NCBI RefSeq assembly: GCF_003634635.1
Contig: NZ_RBJB01000002.1
Location: 1 to 64,000, forward strand
Length of the DNA: 64,000 nucleotides
Direction of reading: 5' to 3'
DNA from: Marinobacter nauticus
GTDB lineage: Bacteria > Pseudomonadota > Gammaproteobacteria > Pseudomonadales > Oleiphilaceae
Shown here: in pieces, positions 14,335 through 24,249 of the stretch
Layout: the number at the start of each line of letters is the position of its first letter
Position numbering within the stretch: position 1 is the first letter of the stretch
Translations under genes and position numbers: made by a program
The notes under the pieces: model-generated
Databases searched by the model: none
The model's input: only the letters and a program-made list of their open reading frames with translations
Told to the model about the DNA's origin: nothing

Positions 14335-15543
14335 ATGAAACGCAAAGTTATAGGCCTGTTTTCCGCCCTGGCGCTGGTCTCCGCCGCCGGTCTTTTTGCG
14401 GCACAGGTGGCAGCAGAGCGAGTGGATAGTGCAGGTAATGCCTATGCACCGGATGATCCGGATCTGGCCGTGGCAACCTTTGCTGGCGGCTGTTTCTGGT
14501 GCGTGGAAGCCGGCTACGAAAAGATTCCTGGTGTTGTCGAGGCAGTGTCTGGCTACGCTGGTGGAGAAGAAAAAAGTCCGACCTATAAACAGGTCTCTTC
14601 CGGGCGCACAGGCCACACTGAAGCCGTCCAGGTATATTACGACCCGGATAAAATGACCTATGAGGGCTTGCTGGCCGGTCTCTGGCGAATGATGAATCCG
14701 ACCGACCTGGAGGGCCAGTTCGTTGACCGTGGTCGGCAGTACCGGCCCACCATTTTTTACCACAACGAGGAGCAGAAGCGCCTCGCAGAGGCGGCAAAGC
14801 AGGCACTGGAGGCTTCCGGCGTCTATGACAAACCGGTGGTGATCCCCATTGAGCCGCTCAAGAGATTCTATCCGGCGGAGGAATACCACCAGGACTACTA
14901 CAAGAAGAATCCGGTCCGCTACAAGTTCTATACCTTCAATTCGGGGCGTTATCAGTTTATTGAAGAGGTCTATGGCGAGGATTATGAGATGGATTTCTCG
15001 CGCTATCAGCCCAATACCGGAGTCAATGACTCGATGCCTGCGGAGGACGATCCGACAGAAGCGGCGGCAAGAGGGGGTTTTAACCCCGAACGTTTTCAAA
15101 AGCCGGATGACAAGACTCTTCGGCAGCATTTGACGGAAATGCAGTATGAGGTCACGCAGGAGGATGGTACTGAACCCGCCTTCAACAATACCTACTGGGA
15201 CAACACCAGGGAGGGGCTTTATGTGGATGTCGTTTCCGGTGAGCCGCTGTTCTCCTCACGGGATAAGTACAAGTCCGGTACCGGCTGGCCGAGCTTCACT
15301 CGCCCGATTACGCCAGAGGCAGTGGTAGAACGTGAGGACAAGTCGTTTTTCATGACCCGGACGGAGATTCGCAGTGCCCATGCTGATTCTCATCTGGGCC
15401 ATGTCTTTGACGACGGTCCGGCACCGACGGGATTGCGCTATTGCATGAATTCCGCGGCCATGAAGTTCATCCCGCTGGAGCAAATGGAAGCCGCGGGGTA
15501 TGGCAAATGGATCGACGCGGTGAAAGCTCAGGGCGAACGTTAA
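14335..15543 (+). CDS. msrAB: Periplasmic MsrA-MsrB fusion, peptide methionine sulfoxide reductase
   Basis: 402 aa. Signal peptide about 1-27 (cleavage near AQVAA), so the enzyme is exported. The MsrA domain (about 45-210) has the active site GGCFWCVE with catalytic C53 and repairs the S form of methionine sulfoxide. The MsrB domain (about 260-390) has '[13 protein letters not shown]' and the catalytic cysteine in '[10 protein letters not shown]' for the R form. The two CxxC zinc pairs of many MsrB proteins are absent, and the usual resolving Cys in GCGWPSF is Thr (GTGWPSF). The MsrB half therefore probably depends on direct reduction by a thioredoxin-like partner. No PilB-type thioredoxin domain is present. 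It lies downstream of a two-component system that may control it. Confidence 0.95.
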   Translation: MKRKVIGLFSALALVSAAGLFAAQVAAERVDSAGNAYAPDDPDLAVATFAGGCFWCVEAGYEKIPGVVEAVSGYAGGEEKSPTYKQVSSGRTGHTEAVQVYYDPDKMTYEGLLAGLWRMMNPTDLEGQFVDRGRQYRPTIFYHNEEQKRLAEAAKQALEASGVYDKPVVIPIEPLKRFYPAEEYHQDYYKKNPVRYKFYTFNSGRYQFIEEVYGEDYEMDFSRYQPNTGVNDSMPAEDDPTEAAARGGFNPERFQKPDDKTLRQHLTEMQYEVTQEDGTEPAFNNTYWDNTREGLYVDVVSGEPLFSSRDKYKSGTGWPSFTRPITPEAVVEREDKSFFMTRTEIRSAHADSHLGHVFDDGPAPTGLRYCMNSAAMKFIPLEQMEAAGYGKWIDAVKAQGER

Positions 15544-15577
15544 CTGGGCCGTTGGGGCAGGGTTTGTGCGGGATTCG

Positions 15578-16786
15578 TTATCGAATCCGCACCTGATCGC
15601 CGTCTTCCAGGCCACGGCCGGGGTGCCGGACCACCTGAACGCCCTCCTGCAGTCCCTGCGTTACCTGGGTCATTAAACCGTTGGATGCTCCTGTCGTGAC
15701 CGTCTGGCGTCTCGCCGTGTCGCTCTCAACCACGAAAACCGCAGAAGCGCCGTTGTATTCGAAGATCGCTGAGGTGGGTACCTGCAAGGTGTCTTCGCTT
15801 TGCCACAGGATAAAGTCAGCGTCCACTCGGTAGCCGTCTCCCAGCTGTCGCCACTGCTCCCGTGGGCTGACCATATCGGCAATAACCTGAACCCGTTGTT
15901 CTTCCACGCCCAGAGCGGATACATCCTCAAACCCGATAGGCTCGATACGACGAACCGTTGCTTCCAGTACCGGCCCGCCCCAGCCACTCAGTCGCACGCT
16001 AAGGCCGGGTTCCAGTTTGACGGCATCGAAACTCAAGACCTCGACCACCACTTCCAGAGCGCCAGGGTCTCCGACCTCCAGTATCGGCTCGCCGGCCTGG
16101 ATGACGCCCTCGCTCTGGCGAACCAGAGCCAGAACCGCGCCGTTAACCGGAGAGCGCACGGCGACCCGCTCGGCAGGTTTCTGGCCATTGGAGGACGCGG
16201 TTGAGATCTGCAGCCGGGTTTGAGCGGCGGCCAGTTCATGGGCGGCCACCTCTTCATCAAACCGGGCGGAACGCAGGATTGCCTGTGCCCGGGCTGCCGT
16301 GGATTTCGCCTGTTGTAACTGTTCGGTGGAGACAAAGCGGGATTCTTCCAGAGCGAGTAGGCGCTGGTATTCATTCTGAGCGAACTCAGCATCAGCCTCC
16401 GCCGCCTGAACCTTTTGTTGGATGGATTGAAGTGCCGCCTGGGCGGCGGCTGCCCGAGCCTCGGCTTCGGCGCGGGTTCGGGCGTCCAGGATGCTGGCGG
16501 GCGTCGGGTCCACAAACGTCAGTAGCTCCCCGGGAATCACCGCGTCGCCTACGTCCAGCTGAACCCGGTGAATATAGCCGGCCACGGGGGAGGAAATCAG
16601 ATAGCGATCTTTGACCCGGGTTTTGCCCTCTTCAAGAATGGTCACTTCCATGGGGCCGCGCTCGACGGGGGCAAGGTCAACCCAAACGGGCTCTGGCCGC
16701 AGGATAAGTGCGAAGACGATGGCGGCTACTGATACCATCAAAAGCCAGAAGGCCCATTTTCCTTTTGAGATGCGTTGTGTCGCCAT
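15578..16786 (-). CDS. HlyD-family periplasmic adaptor of an ABC exporter
   Basis: 402 aa from the ATG at 16786, favoured over 16798 because GGGA lies six bases before it. One N-terminal membrane anchor (about 11-30), a lipoyl-like half-motif ('SPVAGYIHRVQLDVGDAV'), a long coiled-coil hairpin (about 95-180, Ala/Gln/Glu rich), the second lipoyl half ('RSPVNGAVLALV') and C-terminal beta-barrel domains. It resembles the DevB adaptors that work with DevC-type permeases. It is the third gene of an ATPase-permease-adaptor operon; the gap to the permease is short. Confidence 0.9.
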   Translation of the reverse strand: MATQRISKGKWAFWLLMVSVAAIVFALILRPEPVWVDLAPVERGPMEVTILEEGKTRVKDRYLISSPVAGYIHRVQLDVGDAVIPGELLTFVDPTPASILDARTRAEAEARAAAAQAALQSIQQKVQAAEADAEFAQNEYQRLLALEESRFVSTEQLQQAKSTAARAQAILRSARFDEEVAAHELAAAQTRLQISTASSNGQKPAERVAVRSPVNGAVLALVRQSEGVIQAGEPILEVGDPGALEVVVEVLSFDAVKLEPGLSVRLSGWGGPVLEATVRRIEPIGFEDVSALGVEEQRVQVIADMVSPREQWRQLGDGYRVDADFILWQSEDTLQVPTSAIFEYNGASAVFVVESDTARRQTVTTGASNGLMTQVTQGLQEGVQVVRHPGRGLEDGDQVRIR

Positions 16787-16813
16787 GTTGGGTCCCATGT
16801 GAGTGTGTGTGCA

Positions 16814-19189
16814 TTATTCCCGGGTTTTCAGAACCGCGACAAGGTCCAGTTTACGAAGTCGCCACCAGGTGATGAAGCCGGAAATCAATGCCGACAAAAT
16901 GACCACGTTGGCCGCCAATGCCAGGGTTTGGCCGGTCAGGACCAGAGGAACGCGATAGAGTTCGGTCTGCATCGCGGTAACCACAAAACTTGCCAGTCCA
17001 AAACCAATCGCCCAACCCAGAGGAATTCCCAGTAACAGCAGTATGGCCAGTTCCCCGAGCAGAATGTGGGCGACTTCGTTGTGGCTGTACCCCAGTACTC
17101 TCAAGCTCGCCAGGTCTCGCCCCCGTTCGGCCAGGGAAATCCGCGCGGTATTGTAGATCACACCAAAAGCAATAATGCCGCCGAGCAGGCTGATGATGAA
17201 GGTGTAGGTCAGGAAGGTGCGCGCGAGCGTCTCGAAGAAACTGTCGAGCATTGCCTGTCGCAGATTGGTGGCCATCACTCCCGGCGTATCCCGGAGTTCC
17301 TGGTAGACGGTGTTGGTTTGCTCCGGCGCCAGATTCATCAGCATCTGGTTCACTCTCGGGCCTTCGCGAAGCGCCTTGTTCATGGCGGCCAGATTCATGT
17401 AGGCGCCCACACCGAGGAACTCGCTGGTAACGCCAGCCACCGTGAGGTCCAGTTCCGGGCGTCGGCCTTCCAGCACTCGCACCCGAACTGTGTCTCCGGT
17501 CTCAACATTCAGGGCCTTGGCCAGAAAGTCGGTTACCAACAGGCCGGCAGCAGGAATGGCCACGTTCTCCAGATCCTGGTTAACCACAAATTGCAGTTTG
17601 GCGTCCCGGGGCAAGCCGGTGAGCACCGTGCGCCATCTGCGGTGTTCGTTAACCAGCTCTACGGTAACGGCCCGGCGTCCTTCGACGTAACGCACACCGG
17701 ATTGGCGCGCCATTCCGTACAGTGCGGTCGGGTTGACCGGGTCGGTGAGTGTGGCGGTCAGGTCCTGCTTCTGCACCCGGGCGAATTGGGTGTGCACCAT
17801 CAGCGAAACAGAGCTGAACTGGAAATTGCCCACCACCACGATGGCCGTTGCCATGGCAATGCCGAATACCGAGAGGGCGGTTCGGCCAGGCTTGCGGGCA
17901 AGCTGCCTGACGATCATGCGTGAAGGCTGATGAAAGCGTACCCAGCCCAGCAGCCGTTCGGTAACGGTAACCCGATATCGGGCGGGGCTCTCGGGCTGCA
18001 TCGCTTCCGCCGGGGGCAGGGCGGCCGCAGCGCGGATGGAGCGCCAGCCGCCGAGCAGTGCAACTGCCATGCTGATCAGGGCCAGTAACGCCAGCCACCA
18101 GGGATTGATTCGGAACAGTAGCGAAGGGAAGCGGTAGTAATCCATATACAGCTCTCCCAACCGATGCCCCAGCCAGAGGCCACTGGCGCAGCCGATGGCA
18201 AGCCCGGTAAACGCAATGGCCAGCACCAGTTGACTATAGTGCCAGCCGATCTGGCCATTGCTGTAGCCGAAGGCTTTGAGAATGGCGACGATTTCCCGCT
18301 GGGTACTGATCAGGCGTGTCACCACCACATTCAGCAGAAACATGGCGACGCCCATAAAAATGGAAGGAAAGATAATCGCCATGGCCTTCAGCTGCTCGAG
18401 CTCGTCACTGAGAAAACGGTGTGAGAACTGGTCAGCCCGGGCGAACGCACCGGTACTGCCGTAGCGCGCCAGCAACCGGTCCAGTGGGTCGATCACATCT
18501 TCCACAGGATGCCGTGGGTCGATCTGCAGTACCAGGCTGTTGAAGGCACCCCGCATGTCCATGGCGGCGGCCAGTGCTTCCTGATTCAGCCAGAGCACGC
18601 CAAAGCGCTGATAATCCGGAAGCATGCCCCCCGGAGGTATCACGTAGATGAATTCCGGCGACTCGACAATGCCCACGATTTTCAGGGTTTGTTGTCGGCC
18701 ATTGATGATGGCGTTGAAACTGTCGTCCAGAGTGAGCTGGTGCGCATCCGCGAAGCTGCCAATGATTGCGACTTCATTGGCGTGGGTGGCGCTTGGCAGT
18801 CGACCTTGCCGGACATACAACTGGTTTACCCCGGGTTGGCCGGTCGGAGGAGCAGACACCAGGTGGGCCGACACAGGTTCATCGTAATCGGGGAGATTGA
18901 GCTTCGCGGCGCCTTCCACCCGGCCGCTCAGGCGGGTCACACCCGGTAGCTCGGAAACCGTTTGCAGCACATGGCGGGGGGCCCGTTTTACCGAAACGAA
19001 AACATCAGCAAATTGGTGCTCCTGATAGTACTGATCCCGGGTGGCTGTGAGGGAGGAGTAATTGACCAGGGACATCAGGCAAACCGCGATCCCGCCCGCA
19101 ATCACCAGCGCGATCGCCAGCAACTGGCCGCGCATCTGCCAGATTTCCCGTCGCAGTTTGGTGTGCAGTACGCTCGGCCCGAAAATCAT
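16814..19189 (-). CDS. FtsX-family ABC transporter permease, duplicated form
   Basis: 791 aa. Two FtsX/MacB-type units: an N-terminal helix (about 20-45), a periplasmic domain, three helices (about 265-385), then a second short helix (about 445-470), a second periplasmic domain and three C-terminal helices (about 665-780). It would move lipids, peptides or other hydrophobic molecules out with the ATPase and the HlyD adaptor. The start overlaps or abuts the ATPase stop at 19194, which points to one transcript. The partner ATPase gene carries a nonsense codon, so the system may be silent. Confidence 0.9.
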   Translation of the reverse strand: MIFGPSVLHTKLRREIWQMRGQLLAIALVIAGGIAVCLMSLVNYSSLTATRDQYYQEHQFADVFVSVKRAPRHVLQTVSELPGVTRLSGRVEGAAKLNLPDYDEPVSAHLVSAPPTGQPGVNQLYVRQGRLPSATHANEVAIIGSFADAHQLTLDDSFNAIINGRQQTLKIVGIVESPEFIYVIPPGGMLPDYQRFGVLWLNQEALAAAMDMRGAFNSLVLQIDPRHPVEDVIDPLDRLLARYGSTGAFARADQFSHRFLSDELEQLKAMAIIFPSIFMGVAMFLLNVVVTRLISTQREIVAILKAFGYSNGQIGWHYSQLVLAIAFTGLAIGCASGLWLGHRLGELYMDYYRFPSLLFRINPWWLALLALISMAVALLGGWRSIRAAAALPPAEAMQPESPARYRVTVTERLLGWVRFHQPSRMIVRQLARKPGRTALSVFGIAMATAIVVVGNFQFSSVSLMVHTQFARVQKQDLTATLTDPVNPTALYGMARQSGVRYVEGRRAVTVELVNEHRRWRTVLTGLPRDAKLQFVVNQDLENVAIPAAGLLVTDFLAKALNVETGDTVRVRVLEGRRPELDLTVAGVTSEFLGVGAYMNLAAMNKALREGPRVNQMLMNLAPEQTNTVYQELRDTPGVMATNLRQAMLDSFFETLARTFLTYTFIISLLGGIIAFGVIYNTARISLAERGRDLASLRVLGYSHNEVAHILLGELAILLLLGIPLGWAIGFGLASFVVTAMQTELYRVPLVLTGQTLALAANVVILSALISGFITWWRLRKLDLVAVLKTRE

Positions 19190-19193
19190 GGCA

Positions 19194-19931
19194 TCACCAG
19201 CTCAGGGTGTTCGGGTCCTGGCGTTCTGAGTTGCGGTGCTCACCGCTGATCACGCCATCCGAAAGGGTGATCACTCTGTCCGCCATGTTCGCGATTGAAG
19301 CATTGTGGGTGATGATCACCGTGGTGGTGCCGGTTTCCCGGTTGGCCCGTTCCAATGCCGCGAGGACCAGAATACCGGTGGCCGAGTCCAGGGCTCCGGT
19401 AGGCTCATCGCACAGCAGCACCCGGGGTCGCTTGGATATGGCTCTGGCAATGGCCACTCTTTGTTGCTCGCCACCGGAAAGCTGAGCCGGAAAATGGTCC
19501 AGGCGACTGGCCAGGCCCACCATGTCCAGGGCTTCTTCCGGCGCCATGGGGTCACGGGCAATCTCGGTCACGGCGATGACGTTTTCGCGGGCGGTCAGGC
19601 TGGGGATGAGGTTGTAAAACTGAAACACGAACCCGACATAATCCCGGCGATAGCGGGTAAGCTCCCGGTCTGAGGCGCCGGCCAGATCGATGTCCTAATA
19701 ACGAACTTCGCCGGTAGTGGGCACATCCAGTCCGCCCAGAATGTTCAGAAGCGTGGATTTGCCTGAGCCTGAGGCGCCAAGCATTACTACCAGCTCCCCC
19801 GGATAAAGGCTGATATCGACCCCCCGCAGGGCATGCACTTCCACATCGCCCTGACGGTAGGTTTTGGTCAGGCCTTTCGTTTGAAAGACAGGAGCGGTCC
19901 GGTCGGCGTGACACGCCATGGCAGGTTCCAT
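19194..19931 (-). pseudogene. ABC exporter ATPase interrupted by an in-frame TAG
   Basis: Reading from ATG 19931, the frame codes for a normal LolD/MacB-type ATPase of about 245 residues except for a TAG at 19695-19697 (codon 79). Before it are the N-terminal strands and Walker A (GASGSGKST). After it, in the same frame, follow the Q-loop 'GFVFQFYNL', the signature '[14 protein letters not shown]', Walker B 'VLLCDEP' and the H-loop. There is no frameshift. A single change (for example TGG to TAG) explains it. It may be a recent inactivation, a sequencing error or a suppressed stop. The fragment downstream has no obvious start that could restore Walker A. Confidence 0.85.
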
Positions 19932-20077
19932 TGCAGTCCAGTTGATCCAGAGCCGAGTATAGCCCAATACCGATGACCGATTATTGATCCCGCGCAGACG
20001 TATTCCACGTGCGTACCCGTGCCGGATTCGGTTACAGTCATGCCACTAACCCTGTAAAGCCAATGGGAGAAAACGGA

Positions 20078-20950
20078 ATGAGTGACCCAACTTACACACC
20101 TCCGAAAGTCTGGAAATGGGATCCGAACAACGGCGGCAAGTTCTCTAACATCAACCGCCCCATCGCCGGCCCTACCCATGAAAAAGAGCTGCCGGTGGGG
20201 GAGCATCCGTTCCAGCTTTATTCCCTGGCAACGCCCAACGGTGTGAAAGCAACGGTCATGCTTGAGGAGCTGCTGGAAAAAGGCATAAAGGAGGCGGAAT
20301 ACGATGCCTGGCTGATTCGAATCACCGAAGGGGATCAGTTCAGCAGCGGGTTCGTGAAGGTGAATCCCAACTCCAAGATCCCTGCCATGCTGGATCGCAG
20401 TGTGGACCCGGCCATCCGGGTTTTTGAGTCTGGTTCCATTCTGTTCTACCTGGCGGAAAAGTTTGATGCGTTTCTGCCCAGGGACCCGGCCAAACGCACC
20501 GAAACCATGAACTGGCTGTTCTGGCAGATGGGCAGTGCGCCTTTCCTGGGAGGCGGCTTTGGTCACTTTTATGCCTACGCGCCAGAAAAGTACGAGTACC
20601 CCATCAACCGCTACACTATGGAAGTGAAGCGCCAGTTGGACGTGCTCGATCGTCAGCTGGCGGATAACCAGTACATTGCCGGTGATGAATACACCATCGC
20701 CGACATGGCCATCTGGCCCTGGTACGGAGCCCTGGTGAAAAACATGGTGTACGAGGCGGCCGAATTCCTGGAAGCCCACACCTATACCAACGTGGTTCGC
20801 TGGACCGACGAGGTGGCCAAGCGCCCGGCAGTTAAGCGTGGCCGTATGGTGAACAAGGCCTGGGGCGATCTTGCCTCCCAACTGCACGAGCGGCACGATG
20901 CCAGCGATTTTGATTTGCGCACCCAGGACAAACTGGAAGGCAACGCCTAA
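20078..20950 (+). CDS. yghU: Glutathione S-transferase-like disulfide-bond oxidoreductase YghU
   Basis: 290 aa from ATG 20078, preceded by GGGAG (20065-20069). N-terminal thioredoxin-like domain with 'YSLATPNGVKATVMLEELLE' and 'VFESGSILFYLAEKF', C-terminal helical GST domain with 'QYIAGDEYTIADMAIWPW'. The N-terminal 'VWKWDPNNGGKFSNINRP' is characteristic of the YghU/Ure2-like nu-class GSTs, which reduce disulfides using two bound glutathiones. It probably acts in thiol redox defence in the cytoplasm. Confidence 0.93.
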   Translation: MSDPTYTPPKVWKWDPNNGGKFSNINRPIAGPTHEKELPVGEHPFQLYSLATPNGVKATVMLEELLEKGIKEAEYDAWLIRITEGDQFSSGFVKVNPNSKIPAMLDRSVDPAIRVFESGSILFYLAEKFDAFLPRDPAKRTETMNWLFWQMGSAPFLGGGFGHFYAYAPEKYEYPINRYTMEVKRQLDVLDRQLADNQYIAGDEYTIADMAIWPWYGALVKNMVYEAAEFLEAHTYTNVVRWTDEVAKRPAVKRGRMVNKAWGDLASQLHERHDASDFDLRTQDKLEGNA

Positions 20951-20966
20951 GCCATAAGGAGGACGG

Positions 20967-23372
20967 ATGGCTCTGCCCGACGCTCTGACCGAAGCACAGA
21001 TCTACCATCGGTGCCCGCTGGACAAACTGGATTTTGAAACCACGGAAAGCCTGGAAGATCTGGCTCTGCCCTTCGGTCAGGATCGGGCACTGCGTGCCCT
21101 GGAATTCGGGGCCAGCATGAAGGCCCAGGGGTTTAACCTGTTCGTGTTGGGGCCCTCCGGTGCCGGCAAGCATGAGCTGGTACGGCGGGTATTGGCCAGT
21201 CATGCCGCGGAAAAACCGGTGCCGTCGGACTGGTGTCATGTGTTCAATTTTCAGCAGTCGGACAAACCCGGGGCCATTGAGCTGCCGCCGGGGGAGGGTC
21301 GCTTGTTCAAGGCCGATATGAGCGAACTGGCCAACGAACTGAAGACCACCATACCGGCCACCTTTGAAAGCGAGGAATACCAGGCCCGTATTCAGGAATT
21401 GCAGGAAGAGGTTACCCGGCGCCAGCAGCAAGGTCTGTCTGAGATTCAGGAAGAGGCAAACGCCAACAATATAGCCATGCTCACCACCCCGGCCGGTTTT
21501 ACCTTCGCGCCCATGCGCAACGGCGAGGTGATTGAGCCTGAGGAATACAAGACCTTCTCCGATGAGGAAAAGGAGTTGGTGGAATCCAAGGTGGAAGACC
21601 TCCAGAAAAAGCTCCAGCAGGCTATCCAGCAGGTGCCCCGGCTGCGCAAGGAAGTCCGGGAGCGGGTCCATGCCCTGAATGAAGAAATGGTTCAGCTTAC
21701 CCTGGGCGGCCCCATGGGGGAGCTGCGCGAGAAGTGGGCGCACGTGCCGGCCGTGGTGGCTCACCTGGACGCGGTGCGAGAGGATGTGGTGGAGCATGCC
21801 GAGGCCTTTCAGGATACTGAAAACGGCGCACCGGCAGGGTTGTTGAACCGCTACCGGGTGAACCTGCTGGTGGATAATGCCGAGACCCGTGGGGCCCCCG
21901 TCATCTATGAAGATCTTCCCAACCACCAACACCTGGCAGGTCAGATCGAACACCGGGCCCACCAGGGTAACCTGTACACGGATTTCACCCTGATTCGGGC
22001 CGGGGCTCTGCATCGGGCCAACGGTGGCTACCTGATCCTCGACGCCCGGCGGGTACTGTCGCAGCCTATGGCCTGGGAAAGCCTCAAACGCATACTCTTT
22101 TCCGGCGAGATCCGCATCGAATCCCTGGAGCGCCTGTATGGCCTCGCCACCACGGTAAGCCAACAACCGGAGCCGATTCCGCTTTCGGTAAAGGTGGTGC
22201 TGCTTGGCGACCGGATGTTGTATTACCTGCTGTCCCACTACGATCCGGACTTTCTGGACCTGTTCAAGGTGGAAGCGGATTTTGAGGACGACATGGAGCG
22301 GGATGAGGCCAGCTACTTACTCTACGCCCGGATGATTGCCACTATGGCCCGGTCGGCTGGCGTAAGAACCCTGGACAGGGAGGCGGTTGCCAGGTTGATT
22401 GAACACGCGAGCCGTCTGGCCAGCGATCAGAACAAGCTGACGGCCCACGATCGTGTACTGAAAGATCTGCTCACTGAGTCGGACCACTGGGCTGGTGTGG
22501 CCAACAGCCCGCAGGTGTGCGCCAGCCATGTTCAGCAGGCCATTGACGAGCGGGACTACCGGGCGAGCCGGGTCCGTGAGCGCAGTCTGGAGCATATTCG
22601 CCGGGGTGTGGTGATGATTGCCACTCAGGGCGAGCAGGTGGGGCAGGTGAATGGTCTATCGGTACTGCAGCTAGGCGCCACCCGCTTTGGTCAGCCCACC
22701 CGAATTACCGCCACGGCGCGCCCTGGCAAGGGCCAGGTGGTGGATATCGAGCGGGAAGCCAAGCTTGGTGGGCCGATCCACAGCAAGGCGGTGATGATTC
22801 TGTCCCGGTTCCTGGCCAATCGTTATGCGCCGATGAATGAGCTTTCACTGTCGGCCAGTCTGGCCTTTGAACAATCCTACGGTGGCGTGGAAGGGGATTC
22901 TGCCTCGGTGGCGGAAACCTGTGTGTTGTTGTCCGCCATCGCCGGCGTTCCGCTCAAGCAGTCCGTGGCGGTTACCGGCTCCATGAACCAGCATGGTGAG
23001 GTGCAGGCGGTGGGTGGCGTCAACGAAAAGATTGAAGGCTTCTTCAATGTCTGCCGGCAGGACGGCGGCGTAAACAGCCAGGGTGCCTTGTTGCCGGCCA
23101 GCAATGTGGAGCATCTGATGTTGAATGAATCGGTGCGGGAAGCGGTGCAGGACGGAAGGTTCTCCATTTATCCCGTTACCCATATCGACCAGGCCATTGA
23201 GTTGTTGACGGGCCTGGAGCCGGGGCAACCGGATGCTGATGGCGTGTTCCCTGAGGGCAGCTTTAACCGACGCGTGGCAGACAGGCTGGCCGCGTTTGCC
23301 GAGGTTGGCAAAAGCAAGGACAAAGACACGGGTCAGGATAATGGCAATGGCGGACACAACGGTCAGTCATAA
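20967..23372 (+). CDS. LonB/LonC-type ATP-dependent protease
   Basis: 801 aa, cytoplasmic. N-terminal AAA portion with Walker A 'GPSGAGKHE', interrupted by a long coiled-coil region (about 140-280), then the AAA remainder and the C-terminal Lon protease domain. Catalytic dyad S645 (in GDSAS) and K688 (in NEKIEGF), spaced by 43 residues as in Lon. This is the Lon-like family related to YcbZ rather than canonical Lon, as it lacks the Lon N-terminal substrate domain. The ribosome-binding site AAGGAGG lies just before ATG. It overlaps the universal-stress gene downstream. The C-terminal tail is low-complexity (Lys/Asp/Gly/Asn). Confidence 0.93.
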   Translation: MALPDALTEAQIYHRCPLDKLDFETTESLEDLALPFGQDRALRALEFGASMKAQGFNLFVLGPSGAGKHELVRRVLASHAAEKPVPSDWCHVFNFQQSDKPGAIELPPGEGRLFKADMSELANELKTTIPATFESEEYQARIQELQEEVTRRQQQGLSEIQEEANANNIAMLTTPAGFTFAPMRNGEVIEPEEYKTFSDEEKELVESKVEDLQKKLQQAIQQVPRLRKEVRERVHALNEEMVQLTLGGPMGELREKWAHVPAVVAHLDAVREDVVEHAEAFQDTENGAPAGLLNRYRVNLLVDNAETRGAPVIYEDLPNHQHLAGQIEHRAHQGNLYTDFTLIRAGALHRANGGYLILDARRVLSQPMAWESLKRILFSGEIRIESLERLYGLATTVSQQPEPIPLSVKVVLLGDRMLYYLLSHYDPDFLDLFKVEADFEDDMERDEASYLLYARMIATMARSAGVRTLDREAVARLIEHASRLASDQNKLTAHDRVLKDLLTESDHWAGVANSPQVCASHVQQAIDERDYRASRVRERSLEHIRRGVVMIATQGEQVGQVNGLSVLQLGATRFGQPTRITATARPGKGQVVDIEREAKLGGPIHSKAVMILSRFLANRYAPMNELSLSASLAFEQSYGGVEGDSASVAETCVLLSAIAGVPLKQSVAVTGSMNQHGEVQAVGGVNEKIEGFFNVCRQDGGVNSQGALLPASNVEHLMLNESVREAVQDGRFSIYPVTHIDQAIELLTGLEPGQPDADGVFPEGSFNRRVADRLAAFAEVGKSKDKDTGQDNGNGGHNGQS

Positions 23373-24222
23373 AACTCCGGAGCCAGCCCCCGCCGAAGCC
23401 CGGCGGATATTGGTGTTGCTGGATGGTTCCAGGCGGAGTCTGGCAGCCCTGGAGGCTGCGGCAGACATTGCACGTGCGCAGCAAGCCGAAGTTCTGGGTA
23501 TCTTTGTGGAGGAAGTAAGCCTGCTGCGTAGCGCCGGTTACGGTTTTGCCCGGGAAGTGGGCCGGAGTTCCGGCGTGGCGAGGCCCATGGATGTCGACGC
23601 TCTGGAAGTCCGTATGCAGGCAACTGCAGAGAAGCTTCGCCGTGCTCTCGAGCGAACCCTGGCGCCCTGGGGTGTGGCTCAGGCCCTGAGATTATGCCGG
23701 GGTGAAGTGGTAGAGCAGGTATTGGGGCTGGTACAGCCTGATGATTTGTTGGTGCTCGGCGGGGCTGGCTGGTCCGGTATTTCATCTTTCAGGCTGGGCT
23801 CAACCGCGCGGAGCCTGTTACGGCAGGCGCCGGGAGATGTGCTGTTGTGGCCGGAATCTCGTTCATTACCACCGGGCAGGGTGGTGGTGTTGCTGAACCA
23901 CGATCAGGGCGCGAATCATCGGGCTGTGCGGGTAGGCGTGGAGCTGGCCAGGCGTGGGCAGCGGGCGCTGACGGTTCTGGTGCGCTCAGACGCCGCTGAT
24001 GATCGCGAATTTCTTGAGGAGCTTGCAGCCATGCTTGAAGCCGGGGGCATTTCTGCCCGGGTCAGGCGTTTGCCCAAAGCCGGTGCTGCTGCCATGGCGA
24101 GGGCCGTGCGGGAGGAGGGAGCCGCACAGCTGGTGATCAGCCGTCAGTGCAGCCTGTTTGAGCAGCAGGGCGCGGAATCCCTGCTTTGCCAGCTGAATCT
24201 ACCGGTCACCATCACGCCCTGA
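23341..24222 (+). CDS. UspA-family universal stress protein, tandem domain
   Basis: 293 aa from ATG 23341, inside the end of the Lon-like gene (32-bp overlap). Two Usp-like halves: 'ILVLLDGSRRSLAALEAA' (about 23-40) and 'VVVLLNHDQGANHRAVRVG' (about 180-200). The ATP-binding G2xG9xG(S/T) motif is only partly kept ('GGAGWSGISSFRLGSTARSLL'). Translation is likely coupled to the protease. The role is probably stress adaptation; no specific ligand can be named. Confidence 0.82.
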   Translation: MAMADTTVSHKTPEPAPAEARRILVLLDGSRRSLAALEAAADIARAQQAEVLGIFVEEVSLLRSAGYGFAREVGRSSGVARPMDVDALEVRMQATAEKLRRALERTLAPWGVAQALRLCRGEVVEQVLGLVQPDDLLVLGGAGWSGISSFRLGSTARSLLRQAPGDVLLWPESRSLPPGRVVVLLNHDQGANHRAVRVGVELARRGQRALTVLVRSDAADDREFLEELAAMLEAGGISARVRRLPKAGAAAMARAVREEGAAQLVISRQCSLFEQQGAESLLCQLNLPVTITP

Positions 24223-24249
24223 GCAAACCGCTGTTGTGCCGGCAGTTGT

